From Bactericera cockerelli (taxonomy: Eukaryota; Arthropoda; Insecta; Hemiptera; Triozidae), in assembly GCA_024516035.1 (NCBI GenBank), contig CM044963.1, positions 19,770,703 through 19,834,702 on the forward strand: 64,000 nt of DNA, in the 5' to 3' direction. The translations under genes and the position numbers were made by a program. Numbering within the stretch: position 1 is the stretch's first letter; each line of letters opens with the position of its first letter. Shown here in pieces: positions 42,753 to 54,951 of this stretch. The notes beneath the pieces are model-generated. The model was given only the letters and a program-made list of their open reading frames with translations, did no database searches and was not told the origin of the DNA.

Positions 42753-43184
42753 CATTGAAATACATATTGGTTATGTGTAGATGAAGAAATTGTGGAAATG
42801 TAGAGTTATGAAACAGACTGACACACAGAAACGCAAACACAAACACCAAAAAATAGCGGGATTTCGACCGCTTCTTGGCGGTTACAGACGGTTTTGACAA
42901 AACATTTCTTCAATTTTCTATGAGAAAACAGTTCACCATTTGAGTTTAATTTAGGAAACCTATGTATAATAAATATGGAGCGAAAAGTTCGTGCCACTCA
43001 ACATGTAAATCAAAAAAAATGAGTTTTTGTTCTGTTGGCCTAGCTGTGATTTGATTTTTCAGTTTTACGCGACAGTGCATATAAACAACCCCTGAGGGAG
43101 AAGTTGACCAATGCCAACCCCAAGTAGGTTTGGAAAAAGGCAAAGTGAAAGTAATAGAATTTCAAATCCGACTACAGTTAATCC
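42753..43184. other. No gene; short repeat J-like piece
   Basis: About 43076-43140 (CCAACCCCAAGTAGGTTT) resembles an inverted piece near 58900-58940 (AAACCTACTTTGGGTCGG). Confidence 0.45.
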
Positions 43185-43340
43185 AGCGACCTCAGTAGCT
43201 TGATCGATAAGGCGGCGGACTTGTAACCTGGAGGTCGGCGGACTTGTAACCTCAAGTCCCTTGTGAAAGCAGATATTTACTAAAGCGAGCTTGAGTAGTT
43301 GTGAAATCACGAAAGTGATTAACACAAATATGATAAAAAA
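43185..43340 (+). mobile_element. SINE-A with duplicated head segment
   Basis: GGCGGACTTGTAACCT occurs twice; the second copy replaces GTGGTT before CAAGTCCC, so the B box is disrupted. The body and CAAATATGATAAAA end are normal. Confidence 0.75.
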
Positions 43341-43380
43341 AACCAGTCATTAAATTTCTTGGTTACTTCTATACTATCCT

Positions 43381-43500
43381 GTATCTTCTTCTTCTTCTTT
43401 TCGTCTGTCTTATCCCGCTCAAGCAGGGTCGACGTTTTTCAACCTCATGGTTGAGGTTGATTGGTTTTGGCACATTTTTTTTTTTTTTTTACGGCTGGAT
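43381..43500 (-). repeat. Repeat J, copy 2
   Basis: Inverted relative to 36905: minus strand carries ACCCTGCTTGAGCGGGATAA and a (GAA)n 3' end. The side distal to the tail contains a T run, then GGATGCCCTTCCTAACGCCA, a phrase widely seen in animal repeats. Confidence 0.6.
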
Positions 43501-44716
43501 GCCCTTCCTAACGCCAACGATTCTATTTGATTTAACGTCCTGGATTAGATCCTTCCTAACGTTCTCCTATACTATCCTGTATAGGTCTCACTTAGTTGAT
43601 GTCAACATTGTCAACACATCAGGCAGCTTAACACGCGATTCTACTGCACATGAATGGATGTATTTGTATCAATGTTGAGACAACTTGTTGTTGTTGTTGT
43701 TTTTATAGTAATAAGAGAAGTAGTTGCTGTTGTTTTTGTTGGTCTCATGGTTTTGGTATCTAATATTATGTTCACATGAACGTATGCATCTGTCTCAATT
43801 TAAGGCCGGCATCGCGGGTTTGAATCATTTTGTCTCGCAGCGTTTTACAAAGTTGCATGCTCGGCTTTTCATTTAGAATCAAAGTCGAATCCCACTGACT
43901 GAAACATTACTTGGTAACACTCTGCAACAATTTTCTTCTACTCGTGTTACTTATGAACGGACTTGTTAGTTGTGTTAGCGTAGCCGGGAAGCCGAGTCTT
44001 CTTCCCGGTAACAATTAGGTGTCTGGTAATTAATAAACACAGAAGCCTGTGCTTATGCTAATTTGCTAATAGAGTTCAGTATCGCGGTGGTATCAGCATG
44101 ATTTGATCTGACGCGCTCCAAGGCCGAAATCAAACCTGGTCAGGTATAGTGGTGTAGTGTGGACTAATGTGAGAGGAGTGAAGATTTAGAACCACTTGAG
44201 AAACATTCAGAAAAAAACAGGTAAGGATCCTGGAACATTGATTTTGGGCGTGAATACACAATAGTGGACGTGAATACAGGATAGCTGTAAAAACAATATA
44301 TATGGAGTGTAATTGAAACTTAAATTGGAAAGAAGAAATTAATGAAATTGAAAAACCTCCAACATTGAGAAAATTAATATCTTCTGGATTGATGGAATAT
44401 GCTGTGCACGAGTATTAGCAATCTACCAAAGGTAGACAGCCAATATTGTATGTATTTTAAATTTATGATCAATTTTTTTTCTTTCCAAATAAAAGTTTAT
44501 TTAATATTTATACCGTCACAAAGCACCGGGAAACACTGGGTTGAGTACATTTTCTACATCTCCGACACTGGGGTGAACAAGTGAACACATACTTTAGCTG
44601 GGAAGGAAATCCACCGCGCGGTGCCTGCGGAATAAATTAACAGAGTCGATGCCTGGCATGTGGATACCTCACACATGCTACCTCACACATCCTACCCCGC
44701 GTCCTGCCTGTCGTGA
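43501..44716. other. No gene; one GC-rich hairpin
   Basis: CCGGGAAG (43984-43991) pairs perfectly with CTTCCCGG (44001-44008) around a 9-nt loop. AT-rich otherwise. Confidence 0.5.
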
Positions 44717-45345
44717 CTGTCAGGACATCAGAGGAGAGAAAGAGGAGGAAAAAGGAGAAGCATGCAGGACATCAGAGGAGAGAAAGAGGAGGAGAATTAT
44801 CAGAAAATATAGGATAAGAAGAAGAGGGAGGAACGAGGAAAAAGGAGCAGCATGCAGGACATCAGAGGAGAGAAAGAGGAGGAAAAAGGAGAAGCATGCA
44901 GGACATCAGAGGAGAGAAAGAGGAGGAAAAAGGAGAAGCATGCAGGAGATCAGAGGAGAGAAAGAAGAGGAAAAAGGAGAAGCATGCAGGACATCAGAGG
45001 AGAGAAAGAGGAGGAGAATTATTATCAGAAAATAGAGGATGAGAAGAAGAGGAAGGGACGAGGAAAAAGGAGAAGCATGCAGGACATCAGAGGAGAGAAA
45101 GAGGAGGAGAATTATCCGAAAATAGGGGATGAGAAGAAGAAGGAGGGACGAGGAAAAAGGAGAAGCATGCAGGACATCAGAGGAGAGAAATAGGAGGAGA
45201 ATTATCAGAAAATATAGGATAAGAAGAAGAGGGAGGGACGAAGAAAAAGGAGAAGCATGCAGGACATCAGAGGAGAGAAAGAGGAGGAGAATTAACAGAA
45301 AGTAGAGGATGAGAAGAAGAGGAAGAGACGAGGAAAAAGGAGAAG
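44717..45345 (+). repeat. 44/90-bp compound purine minisatellite
   Basis: GCATGCAGGACATCAGAGGA recurs at 44-bp spacing in the first half and about 90-bp spacing in the second, where AGAATTATCAGAAAAT and GATGAGAAGAAG segments are added. Glu/Lys/Arg frames of 113-128 codons are translations of the array. Confidence 0.85.
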
Positions 45346-48300
45346 CATGATTAAACTTCAGACTGCCAACAAAGAATTATGGAGGAGAAAGAACTAGCAG
45401 AAAATCAAAAAGAGAAAGACGGAGGAAACGAAGAAGAAATAGAAAAAGATAAGAAGGATAGAAGATGTCATCTCGTAGCTTCATCAAGGCATACTAAATT
45501 CCACAAGTAGGAGGTCCCGAAATTGGATAGTACACAATAAAATTTATAAAAGCATTAAGATTGGTATAAATCAATACTCAGATTATCATAATGGAAACCA
45601 ATATTCAGAATATCCATGTGTGAAAAAAACATAGAAATCTTGCTAAATGAGGTAACTGCTGTATCTGAGGAAGTTAAATAATAAATTTTAAGATTCGCAA
45701 ATAAGAACTGATCATTGTGGCTTTAGAATGTCAAAAATAAGTGATAAACTAATATCGAAGAACTCGAAGAAAAAGGATACTCTACCGACAATGTCTTACA
45801 AGGAGAATAAAATTGAGGATGCCGAATCCTACTTGAAAATGCCAACTGCATATGGACAAGTTTTAACAGATGTAGAGAAAACAGAAGACCAAATGATAAC
45901 ATGAAGAACAACCACCTTTCTAATTGGATCAAAATACAAGAGCTACCTCTGATAGTGTAATAAAATACCTCTAATTTATTTTATCTTTACTTATAAAAAT
46001 CACTTATAAAAATCAGACGAATTTTACACAAGAGCTCCCAATGTTGATCTTGGATAAAGACTACAAAGCAACTTTTGATAGTAAAACGAGAATTTAGGAG
46101 TTACATTGATCAAGAATATAAAATATAGATACCACCTTAGACAGGGAATACCTTTCTAAACATATTAGATTTTCATGTTCATGGTCTATGATCCTTCATC
46201 CTTTATTTTGGTGATCAGAAAATCCTAAACAAGAGCTACCTTTTCATATAAAGATTTATCCATAGATCTCAGAGCAACTTGAATTGAACCTGATATAAAG
46301 ATTTGTCCTGATGGAAGGATTTGTAGATCTTTGAAGCCTTCTGGATCTTCAGGGGTGGTCCTGTGAAGATCCAACATCCGCATGAGATCCTTACTAATCC
46401 TGAAGTGGGTCCTATTGTTCTTCTCAATGAGATGGGACTGACTCATTCAGGACTAGGAGACCTACTCCTGAGGAACTTGGAATGGAATAGACAAAATACT
46501 CGAGAGGTGCTTCAGTTGATTGGTACACCGCGGGAATTTGTGAGGAATAGGAAGCCTTTTCGATCTCTTTGTCTCTAGAATCAAAGATGTGAAGATCTAT
46601 AGGAGTTGTAAAATTAAATTATTGATTTCTTAAAATATGTAGTCCTAGAAAAAAGATGTGAAGATCTAAATTTTGGACTAGTAAAATTAAATTAATAAAT
46701 TTTAAACTGTAAAATCCTAGAATTTGAAATTAAACACTTGTAGATTGATGAGACATTTTTTATGTACTTGCAGTCATTCTGATATTGTTTGTTCTTCTTA
46801 TTAAACGTATGAATAGTGAAATCCAGTGTTTTCATGTACCGACTGATTTCTGACAACAAAGTTCGTGTAGACATGAAAATTCTCATTTAAAAAATATGTT
46901 AACAATAACAATTTATTAAAGACAAGTCAATAGCTCCTGATGATTCAAGGCATACCAAGGAATCAAAGGGCTACTTAATCCTTTTTAACAAGACTCTCTC
47001 CTCAATTTAAAACCTACTGAACAAGATTAGTACATCCCAGAGCAACTCACAATGGCCCTATTAATCTGGAAAAGTACCCTAATGTCCCTGGTAATAAACA
47101 GGCCGCTCCATCTGATTAGTCCCTGAACAATAATTGAATATGAATTGGATCTAATAAATTGAATTAGGAAGGTAGGTCTCTTAAACACCTGTTTGAGTTA
47201 ATGGAATAAAGGATTTAAGAAACCACCACTACAAGAAGTAATGATGATAATGTCGACAATGGAAGCTCTGATAATAAGGATGATGATAATATATCTTCTT
47301 CAAGGGTAAAAGCGGTATCCCTGTAGCTTTTTCTTTGTTCTTCTCTAATTAAATTAGGAGCTCCTGAGGTCGGAAATCGAAAATCAATTACTGGGGTCTT
47401 CTTCATTGAAAAAAATCTTCCTTGATCAAAACCCTTTGGAAACTATTAATTATTGTGACTCCATAATTTATGTACTTGGTTGGAGCTTTCCGATATGCAT
47501 GATTATTATTGGTACTCTCAGAGTGTAGGTATTGTAGATAGATGGAACCCGGGTCTAATTAATAATAGGTGGGTCGGTACGATATCCGATGGGTTTGAAT
47601 AGAAAGACGACGGACGCTTTTATCTCACAGATACAAATTTAGAAATTGAGTTCTTGAAACAAGTGTTTCTTGCTTGATGTACAATGTGGTTCTGGAACTC
47701 AAAAAGTTCACCTAAATTGAATGGGAATGTCATCTCGGACTTGAATTTTAAAATTTTGTCATTTCAAAATGAAGTAATGTACCACTCTCCTGCCAAAAGT
47801 AAAAAAGCGACAGAAATACAGAATTGAGACGAAGTCGGATCCTACTGCCCAAAAGTTTTGTGTTACCTTCACGAGGAAATTAGAGAGCCGATGAGATGGT
47901 TATGGCTGAAGAGACTTTCTTCCAGGAAAATTCAGCAACAGAAATGTAAATTTAACTGTAGGTACCTATGCAAAAATACCTCTACTGTACCTATAGGCAC
48001 ATGTGTAATACATGTATCATTATAGCATCTACTCAGAGATAGGCAGATAGGCACTGATCTGATATTAATAAAGTGTTCGACAGTCTTTTTGTTCCAACCT
48101 CATAAAAGCTGGTATTCTTATTACATAACAGTAAGCAAGACCTCATTCCAAAAAGCACTCTCACTCTCAAAATTCCCAAATATCCCTTTCATCTGTCAAA
48201 TTTCGTTAAAAAAAATGCATTTTTAGAGAGCAGTGCGTTTCTGATTTTGTGATTTGGGAATATTGAGAGTGATATGCGTTTTAAATTTTGTGATTTGAGA

Positions 48301-48357
48301 ATTTTGCGAGTGATAGTACTATCTGGAATGAGGTCTTCAATGTTCTTTTATTCATTA
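45346..48357. other. About 3 kb without a recognised gene
   Basis: The least repetitive stretch. A tandem duplication of about 75 bp lies at 46574-46730 (AAAGATGTGAAGATCTA twice). Frames at 46225-46446 (minus), 46363-46578 (plus) and 47215-47406 (minus) have non-simple composition, but I recognise no domain in any of them. Exons of an unknown gene cannot be excluded. Confidence 0.4.
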
Positions 48358-48485
48358 TTCAACAATTTAGATCAATCTTTATTTACAATTTTTTATATAC
48401 AGGTGCAGTCAAAAGGTATAATTAATTAAATATAAAGAAAGTTTGATCAAGGGTGGTGAAAATGCCTTTGGCATTATCTTCTTAT
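48358..48485 (-). mobile_element. Tail-2 with outer stem kept
   Basis: Minus strand: GGGTGAATAAGAAG, inner ATGCC-aaa-GGCAT, then TTTCACCACCCTTGATCAAA, and GTTGAATAATGAA at the end. Confidence 0.7.
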
Positions 48486-48775
48486 TCACCCAATCTCTTC
48501 ATTACGTCATCTATGGCCATGTCGTGAAGTGTAAGAGTACGTGGAGTATAAGGATTGCATATTGCATAATTCTATTAGTGGGATTTTATGGGAAACACTT
48601 GGTGCGGTTGTGGTAGACTGGGATATTGCGAGACAAGGTAACATAGAACCAATGTTCCTACATAGTTTACGCACAGGGTCGAGGTAATGGAACACATTTG
48701 TTACCCTGTTATTATTACCCTGGAAAGGGAATGTCTGGAATTTGAATATCCATATCCCACTCCCTTTAGAATCCC

Positions 48776-48779
48776 ACTT

Positions 48780-48817
<38 letters not shown>

Positions 48818-49280
48818 ACACACACACATTGCTTCTCTCTCACCTTTCCTCAAACATTGCTTACTGCTTACGTATATCTCTCTTTCTCACACATTGCTTC
48901 TACCTCTTATCTTCTCTCATACATTGCTTATTGCTTACGTATATCTCTCTTTCTCACACATTGCTTGTACCTCTTACCTCTCTCATACATTGCTTAGTGT
49001 TTCCGTATGTCTATCTCTTTCTCTCACACATTGCTTTTATAACTCTGTCTTCCTCTCTTTCATAGCTTACGCTTATGTGACTTGTTTTCTTTCATTCTTT
49101 CTTTCTATTCTGTTCTCAATATGGTTATATCTTTCATTCGCTAACTTTTCCTTATTTTCTAACATATGATTTCTCCAGTGAAAGTTACTCCTCCTCTTTT
49201 CCTATTCGGAGAGGAGGAGGGAAAATGAAAGAGAGTGAGTGGGAGGGAGGGAGAGAGAGGGAGAGAGAGAGAGAGAGGCA
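48776..49280 (+). repeat. TC array, TTGCTT-rich repeats, then AG array
   Basis: (TC)n(CA)n at 48778-48830. Four to five units containing CTCACACATTGCTT and CGTATATCTCTCTTT follow at irregular spacing of about 60-70 bp. A purine stretch occupies 49208-49276. CTCCTCCTCT (49188-49197) and AGAGGAGGAG (49210-49219) form a perfect hairpin at the switch. Confidence 0.8.
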
Positions 49281-49815
49281 AGTATGGTACCCTCTCTCCT
49301 TTACAGTATCTCCTAAGGGCCCCATAATTCTGTCTAGTCTCTCCTTCTCTTTCTCTCCTACGTTTTCCTTTATCTCCCTTCTCCTCTGAACTTCTTTCTC
49401 CACATTCTCCTTCCCCTCACTCCCCTCTCCCACTACCCCTCTCATTAATTCCTTCTCTTTTTACTACCCTTTCTCTCTCCTGCCCCTCTCACTTCGTCCC
49501 CTGGAGAGAGCAATTGAATATTATTCCTGTTTTACGAGTGCATCATAAAGTATAGGAAAGGTTCTAACGCAAGCCCGGTCTTACGGTAGAAAATTCTAGG
49601 GGAGTGTGATGTATTTTTTTTTTTTTTTATTAAAAAGATGAGTGTTTCACAGCCTTTTGTATTTCGTAGCCATGAAACAGGAACTACTGTAGACGTTTGT
49701 GGTCTGTGTATCGTTAGGTACTTCCGTTTTTTGTTTGATGATACGATGGCAAGTCATCATAAGCGACGATTTTCAAGAGCGTAAAAAAAACTTTTGTTTC
49801 GATGATTTAAAACAC
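49281..49815. other. No gene seen
   Basis: Pyrimidine-rich to about 49500, then AT-rich DNA with a T run near 49614-49629. Confidence 0.5.
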
Positions 49816-49905
49816 AGTTAGCCATCGTCGATGGCGCGTTGAATACACCGGTTCTCGAAGGATCACCGAAGTTAAGCGACGTTTAGCGAGGTAAATATTC
49901 AAATT
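49816..49905 (+). mobile_element. SINE-5S head fragment
   Basis: GCCATCGTCGATGGCGCGTT, GAATACACCGGTTCTCG and CACCGAAGTTAAGCGACG: the 5S part only, cut before the ACTTGGATGGG region. It could be mistaken for a 5S pseudogene, but the GTCGATGGC start is specific to the SINE. Confidence 0.7.
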
Positions 49906-50203
49906 CAAAGTGCGATTTATTCAAAGTGCGGTGTGATTGGTTGAAACAGCGACCTAATGGCCGCTCTAGCTCAGCTTTGTCCTATTTCAGAATTCGACTC
50001 TAATATTTTTGCAACTTGCCTCTCAATTCGGCCCTGAATCTTCTCTATCTTTCTCTGCCCATTCTACGCGAAATCCCTGTTCGGCTCATAATTTCAGCAA
50101 GCGCTGAAATATTATTAGCATGCCCCATTAGTATTTGTCTGCGCCAAATTAAATTATTAGGAGCTGCTGATTTTCATCCTTCCTTCGCTTTGTCTCTCCT
50201 CTC

Positions 50204-50204
<1 letters not shown>

Positions 50205-50239
<35 letters not shown>

Positions 50240-50505
50240 CTCCCACTCTCTCTCGCTCTCTATTTCTCGCTGTCCCACTCTCTCTCTCTCTATCTCTTGC
50301 TCTCCCACACTCTCTCTCTATTTTACGAGAGAAAATCCAATTAGAATCTTCGGACCCCTTTCTGCAAAATTAGTTGAAACTTGTTTTCACCTTTAGTCTG
50401 CCCCCTTTACGACCGTTGGAGAGACAGATAGAGAGAGAGAGGGGGCGGGGAGAGTGAGTGAGTGAGAGAGAGAGAGAAGAGAGAGAGAAGAGAGAGAGAG
50501 TGAGA

Positions 50506-50549
<44 letters not shown>
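50205..50549 (+). repeat. (TC)n then (AG)n facing tracts
   Basis: CT-rich at 50200-50325, unique for about 80 bp, then purine-rich at 50425-50549. The two can pair as a long imperfect hairpin. Confidence 0.85.
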
Positions 50550-50554
<5 letters not shown>

Positions 50555-52009
50555 CTTCGGGGATTCCAAACTGGACGGCCCATGAGGAGCGCCTCTTGAA
50601 TTTCAATACCTCTGATGTTCCAATACCTATGGCCTCGATATCCCTCTGAAATCACAGGAAAACCTCTGAGTCTGGCAACACTGTATTGAAACATAGTTAG
50701 CTGTGCTAGGTGAAAATCATGGCCTTACTTGAACCCTCACGGACAATATACCATAAAGTACTGGTGTACTTTTCAGGAATAGTGATATAGGAGAGAAGAT
50801 GTGACGAGTGGCACGATCGGACAAACATCGATCCCGTTTATATTATGCACAAGAAAATTTATAGCAAATGAATCATAAATGAATCCATCACGGTCCCATC
50901 ATAAATTGAATTGTTATGTATTATATTGAACATTATAAATACATTCGATAGTTTATTCACCAACAGTATACACGCACAAGTTGCGATCAATTTTCGCATC
51001 TACGATTTCGGAGCCAGGGCAGGGGTATGAAGTGGTGGACAAGGGTATAGAATAGAATAGAAATTACCTTGTTTATACTGCCGAGGTGAGACTCCAAAGT
51101 CTAAACACGGTCTTATTTATTTTCAAATTTAAACAGACATTTTGTACATACATATAGGGTCCTTAGATACTAAACCATAACAATTGGAGCTTATTCTTTT
51201 AATAAAAAGTCCGGTAGCATAAGTTTCTCTGCCACCATAAGTACAAGTTTTATAGTATCATGTTTAATTCATAAGAAGTTCATTTTTGTTGTTGTTATTT
51301 CTGAGTTTCTGGTCCAAGATATTGTTAAGGTGAAGCTTTTGCTGGCGTTTATTTTAAAATTAAGTGTTTACCATAATTAATTAGTACAGTAGAACCGGGA
51401 AACTCCAGAACAGAATTACTACAGTCGAAACAAGAGACAGAGCAAAAAACCTATTATAAAGAGGTTTCTAATATAGTCACTTCTCTACTACACATAAACA
51501 GGTGACGCAGACACCTGAGATTTCTTTTTTATAAAGAAGTTTCTGATATATAGTCAGTTCCCTGTTAAACCTAAACTGATGTCCACTTATTCAATATAAC
51601 AGAGCAGAATATTGCATGAGTGCGTTTGCGTACTATCATGTATTTTTTTAAAGTAGATTTTATATATTTTTTTATCATTTTATTTTTTATACTATTATGT
51701 ACATTCAATTTCACAAAGCAGAATATCTTGTAATAGAAATTAAAATTCGCTCTGAAGGTCCCTCATCTCTTCCTTCGCATACAGAATTTGCTGTTCATTC
51801 AACATGAAAAGTTGTTTCACCAAAAATTAAAACTCCTCACGATTTTTTTTCATGGAACCAGGCAGTTGTGAAATAAAGTACGCCTAAATAAGGAGACTAT
51901 GCTCATCCACTTGTAAACATAATTATGCGGCGCATCCCTAACAAAGTGCTCCCTAATGTGAAACATTCAGAAACAACAACATCAAACTCAGAAGAAAATT
52001 TAGTCCTCC
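50550..52009. other. No gene; old SINE-D scrap
   Basis: A minus SINE-D-like remnant is at about 51060-51110 (TTGTTTATACTGCCGAGGTG). The rest is AT-rich. Confidence 0.45.
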
Positions 52010-52980
52010 AACTTTACCTCCTCCTCCTCTAACCACTTCTACTCCTCCTCTACTTCTGCTTTTTCTCCTCATCCTCATCCTCCTTCCACTTCTCCTCCTC
52101 CCGCTTCCCCTTCTTCTCCGCCTCCACTTCTACTTCTCCCCCTCTTCCTCCTTCTATTTCTCTTCCTCCATTTCCTCCTTTACTTCTCCCCCTCCTCCTC
52201 CTTCCATTTCTCCTCCTTCAACTTCTCCTCCTGCTCTACTTCTACTTCTCCCCCTCCTCCTCATTCCACTTATTCTCCTCCTCCTACTCTACTTCTACTA
52301 CCCCCTCCTCCTTCTCCTCCTTCACTTCTCCTCCTCTTCTTTCTCCTCATGTTCCATTATTGTTTTTCTTCTCCTCCTCCTTTTGTTCTTCTCCTATCTT
52401 GACAAGATCAGGTTTGACAGAGCGGAAAGCAAAACAGGAGAAAGATGCTCATCCAAAAAGAGCAGGAGAAAGAGGAGGAAGAAGAGGAGAGAAGTAGAGA
52501 AGAGAGAGAGAGAGAGACAGGAGGAAGAGAAAAAGGAGACTCGAACCTGTCGATAGAACGCATGAAAATAGGCAGAGCGAGAGATAGAGAAGGAGATAGA
52601 GAGAGTGAGAGAAAGATAGAGAGAGAGTGAGAGAGATAACAAAGATATATTGATAAGGATGGCAATGAAGAGAGAGAAAGAATGAAGAAAAAGCGATGAA
52701 AAAAATAGTGAAACTGTGCAGAAGATGCTAAAAATTAAGAGGACAGAAAGAACCTGAGAAACAGGGAGAGATAGAGAGATAGCGCTTTACAAGACGGTAG
52801 GTAGAGAAAGAGAGAAAAAGAAGTAGCAAACCTGAGGAAAAGACGCAAAGAAGAAGGAGGGAAAAGAGAGAAATCAAAAGAGAGGGTGATAAAGATAAGG
52901 AAAGAGAGTAAGTGAAACTGTGGGAAATTCGTAAGGCGGTAGGTAGAGAGAGAGAGGGAGAGAAAGCGATATGCTAAAAA
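52010..52980 (+). repeat. CTCCTT-rich tract switching to purine tract
   Basis: 52010-52395 is almost pure pyrimidine, built of CTCCTC, CTTCTAC and TTCCACTTCT words. From about 52430 to 52980 the same strand is almost pure purine. All frames here are simple-sequence translations. Confidence 0.85.
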
Positions 52981-53214
52981 AGGCACAAGGAGGTAAGGGA
53001 GAAAGAGGACAATCTCCTGCCGAAATAGAGTGAGGCCAAAGAAGAGAAGGGGGCAGCTGTTTAGGAATATTTACCCACGCTCTGGCAACGACTCCTCATT
53101 ACGGAGTCCTCACCACCACTTAAGTCTTTTCAGCTCTGCTCTCCCCTCATCCTCCGCTTTCCGTCTTCCAACAATTATTGTGCTTTCGCAGAGGGCTTTG
53201 CGAAGCTTGGTCCA

Positions 53215-53480
53215 TGGGAAGGGGGGGCAGTAAGGAAGCAATGGAAGGATGGAGGGGCTGTTTTTGGAGGAAATGGAGGCAGGGTTGGAGAGAAGGTGGA
53301 GGAGGAAATGGATCAGGAGAAGTTGAGAGGAGGGGAGAACGGAAGTATAGGGGAGAAGTTAGTGGAGGAAATGAAGGAAGAAGGGGGTGGTGAAATGGAG
53401 AAAACGGGAGGTGGAGGAGGGAGGGAAATGAAAATACATGTTGGTAGCGGAGGAGGCAAAGGGGAGGGAGGGAGCCAATG
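53215..53480 (+). repeat. GGA-rich tract
   Basis: G-rich purine tract with GGAGG and GGAAATG words; potential G-quadruplex former. Gly/Glu and Pro/Ser frames are artefacts. Confidence 0.75.
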
Positions 53481-53995
53481 TTTTGGAGGAATTAACTTCT
53501 TGAGAAAGAGCAAGACGTTGAAAATGGTTGTCTTGTTTGAGTGGGTTTCGTCTTAGGGGAGGCAAGTTGTCTTGCTTTTTTTTAATGATTACGAAAGTTA
53601 GCATCAGATGTTTTTTCTAGATAAGAGACATTTGTCGAATTTTACATTGATTTTTCAAACGGTCATTTAATTTTGTGATTAATTTGAAAGTAAAAAAAGG
53701 AAAATGAATATTTTTTTCGTAGCTGTCATTAATATAGAAAGTTCGTGTGGATAGTTCCACAGGATTCATCTCTTTCACCCGCCTTTTATATTATGAAAAA
53801 CCTGTAAAATCCCAATTCAGTACGTACTTACACCTCTTTGTAATAGATTTTTTGCTCGGTCTCTATATATCGAAAATTTCAATATTTATAGAAATTTGGC
53901 AACATATTTTTTTTTTTTTTTGTGAAATGATATCCAAGAAAATGACTATTGTGGAGACAAAGTGCCTTAGCTAGTATGTACTGAAACATTTTTTC
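53481..53995. other. No gene seen
   Basis: AT-rich DNA. Confidence 0.5.
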
Positions 53996-54300
53996 TTGCC
54001 GACTGCAGTGGCTTCATCGATAAGGTGGCGGACTTGTAATTGGAGGTCGGTAGTTCAAGTCCCAAGTTAAGCAAATATTTAGTAAAGTTAGTTTTATTTA
54101 AAAAAGTTATCATATTTGTGTTAATCACTCGCGTGATATCAAAACTACTCAAACTCTCTTTACAAAATCTGCGCTGAAACCGGGACTTGAACCATCGATC
54201 TCCAGGTTACAAGTCCGTTGTCTTATCGATCAAGCTACTGAAGTCGGTTTCAGTAGTTATGATATCACGATTGTCATAAACACAAATATGACAACTTTTA
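53996..54300 (+). mobile_element. SINE-A (plus), interrupted
   Basis: Head to TAGTAAAGTTAGTTTTA at 53996-54095, resuming at about 54245 with TTTCAGTAGTTATGATATCA and CACAAATATGACAACTTTT. The middle is occupied by an opposite-strand SINE-A. Confidence 0.8.
54096..54243 (-). mobile_element. SINE-A (minus) nested in SINE-A (plus)
   Basis: Full minus copy with B box GGTTCAAGTCCC and A box TAGCTTGATCGATAAGAC. A transcript through the locus would fold into a hairpin of about 90 bp. Confidence 0.8.
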
Positions 54301-54672
54301 ACATAAACACTTTTGCGCTTGCAGCGACTATTTCATCTGTAGGATTTGAGCAACATCCACACTAAACATTATGTTTTTCATTTTATGATGGCAAGAGCGC
54401 AAAGGCCCTGTTCTGACTTTTGCTTTCAAGCTCTCTGGGTTGCTGACGCATAAAAATGTCAACTTTATTGAGCGGAGTAAATCTCTTTTGTTCTGGAGTT
54501 CCAAGTGTGACACAAATATCTGAAAAGTTGAGTTCTTTTTTTAATTTTTTTCTTTTTTTAACAATAATTACGAGATATGCTGAAATAACGCCCAGATTGA
54601 CGCTGGGAACATTTTAACTGAGTATAACTGGGCTAACTAGATGAGTAGTTTCTTCAGTAAACTATGACAATA

Positions 54673-54919
54673 GCCAGTGTCGATGGCATGTTGAATACAC
54701 CGGTTCCCTTCAGAACACCGAAGTTAAGCGACATCCAGCGAGGTTAAGACTTGGATGGGTGACCATTCAAATTCTAATTCTCGTGACGCTGGCTTTTCCC
54801 GGCCCCACTCAGGCTGGGTGAGGTCAATTTGAGTAGCAGGTTTGTGAGTTTCCTGCAAATGGAGGGTAAAACCCCCGTCGTGATATGACCATGGCAGTTG
54901 AAAGCGACGTTAAACCCCA

Positions 54920-54949
<30 letters not shown>
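54673..54949 (+). mobile_element. SINE-5S, complete, with poly(A)
   Basis: 5S-like domain 54673-54793 (121 nt) begins GCCAGTGTCGATGGC and ends GTGACGCTGGC, then TTTT. The body CACTCAGGCTGGGTGAGGTC, GGAGGGTAAAACCCCCGTCG and GCGACGTTAAACCCCAC follows, with an A tail of about 28. ACTATGACAATA flanks it at 54661-54672 and 54950-54961. Confidence 0.9.

Positions 54950-54951
<2 letters not shown>

Noticed and set aside
44649..45193. 128- and 113-codon charged frames
   Set aside because: They follow the purine minisatellite and change frame as unit length changes.
49816..49905. Possible 5S rRNA gene or pseudogene
   Set aside because: The start GTCGATGGC is the SINE-5S version, and the sequence is truncated before the 3' half.
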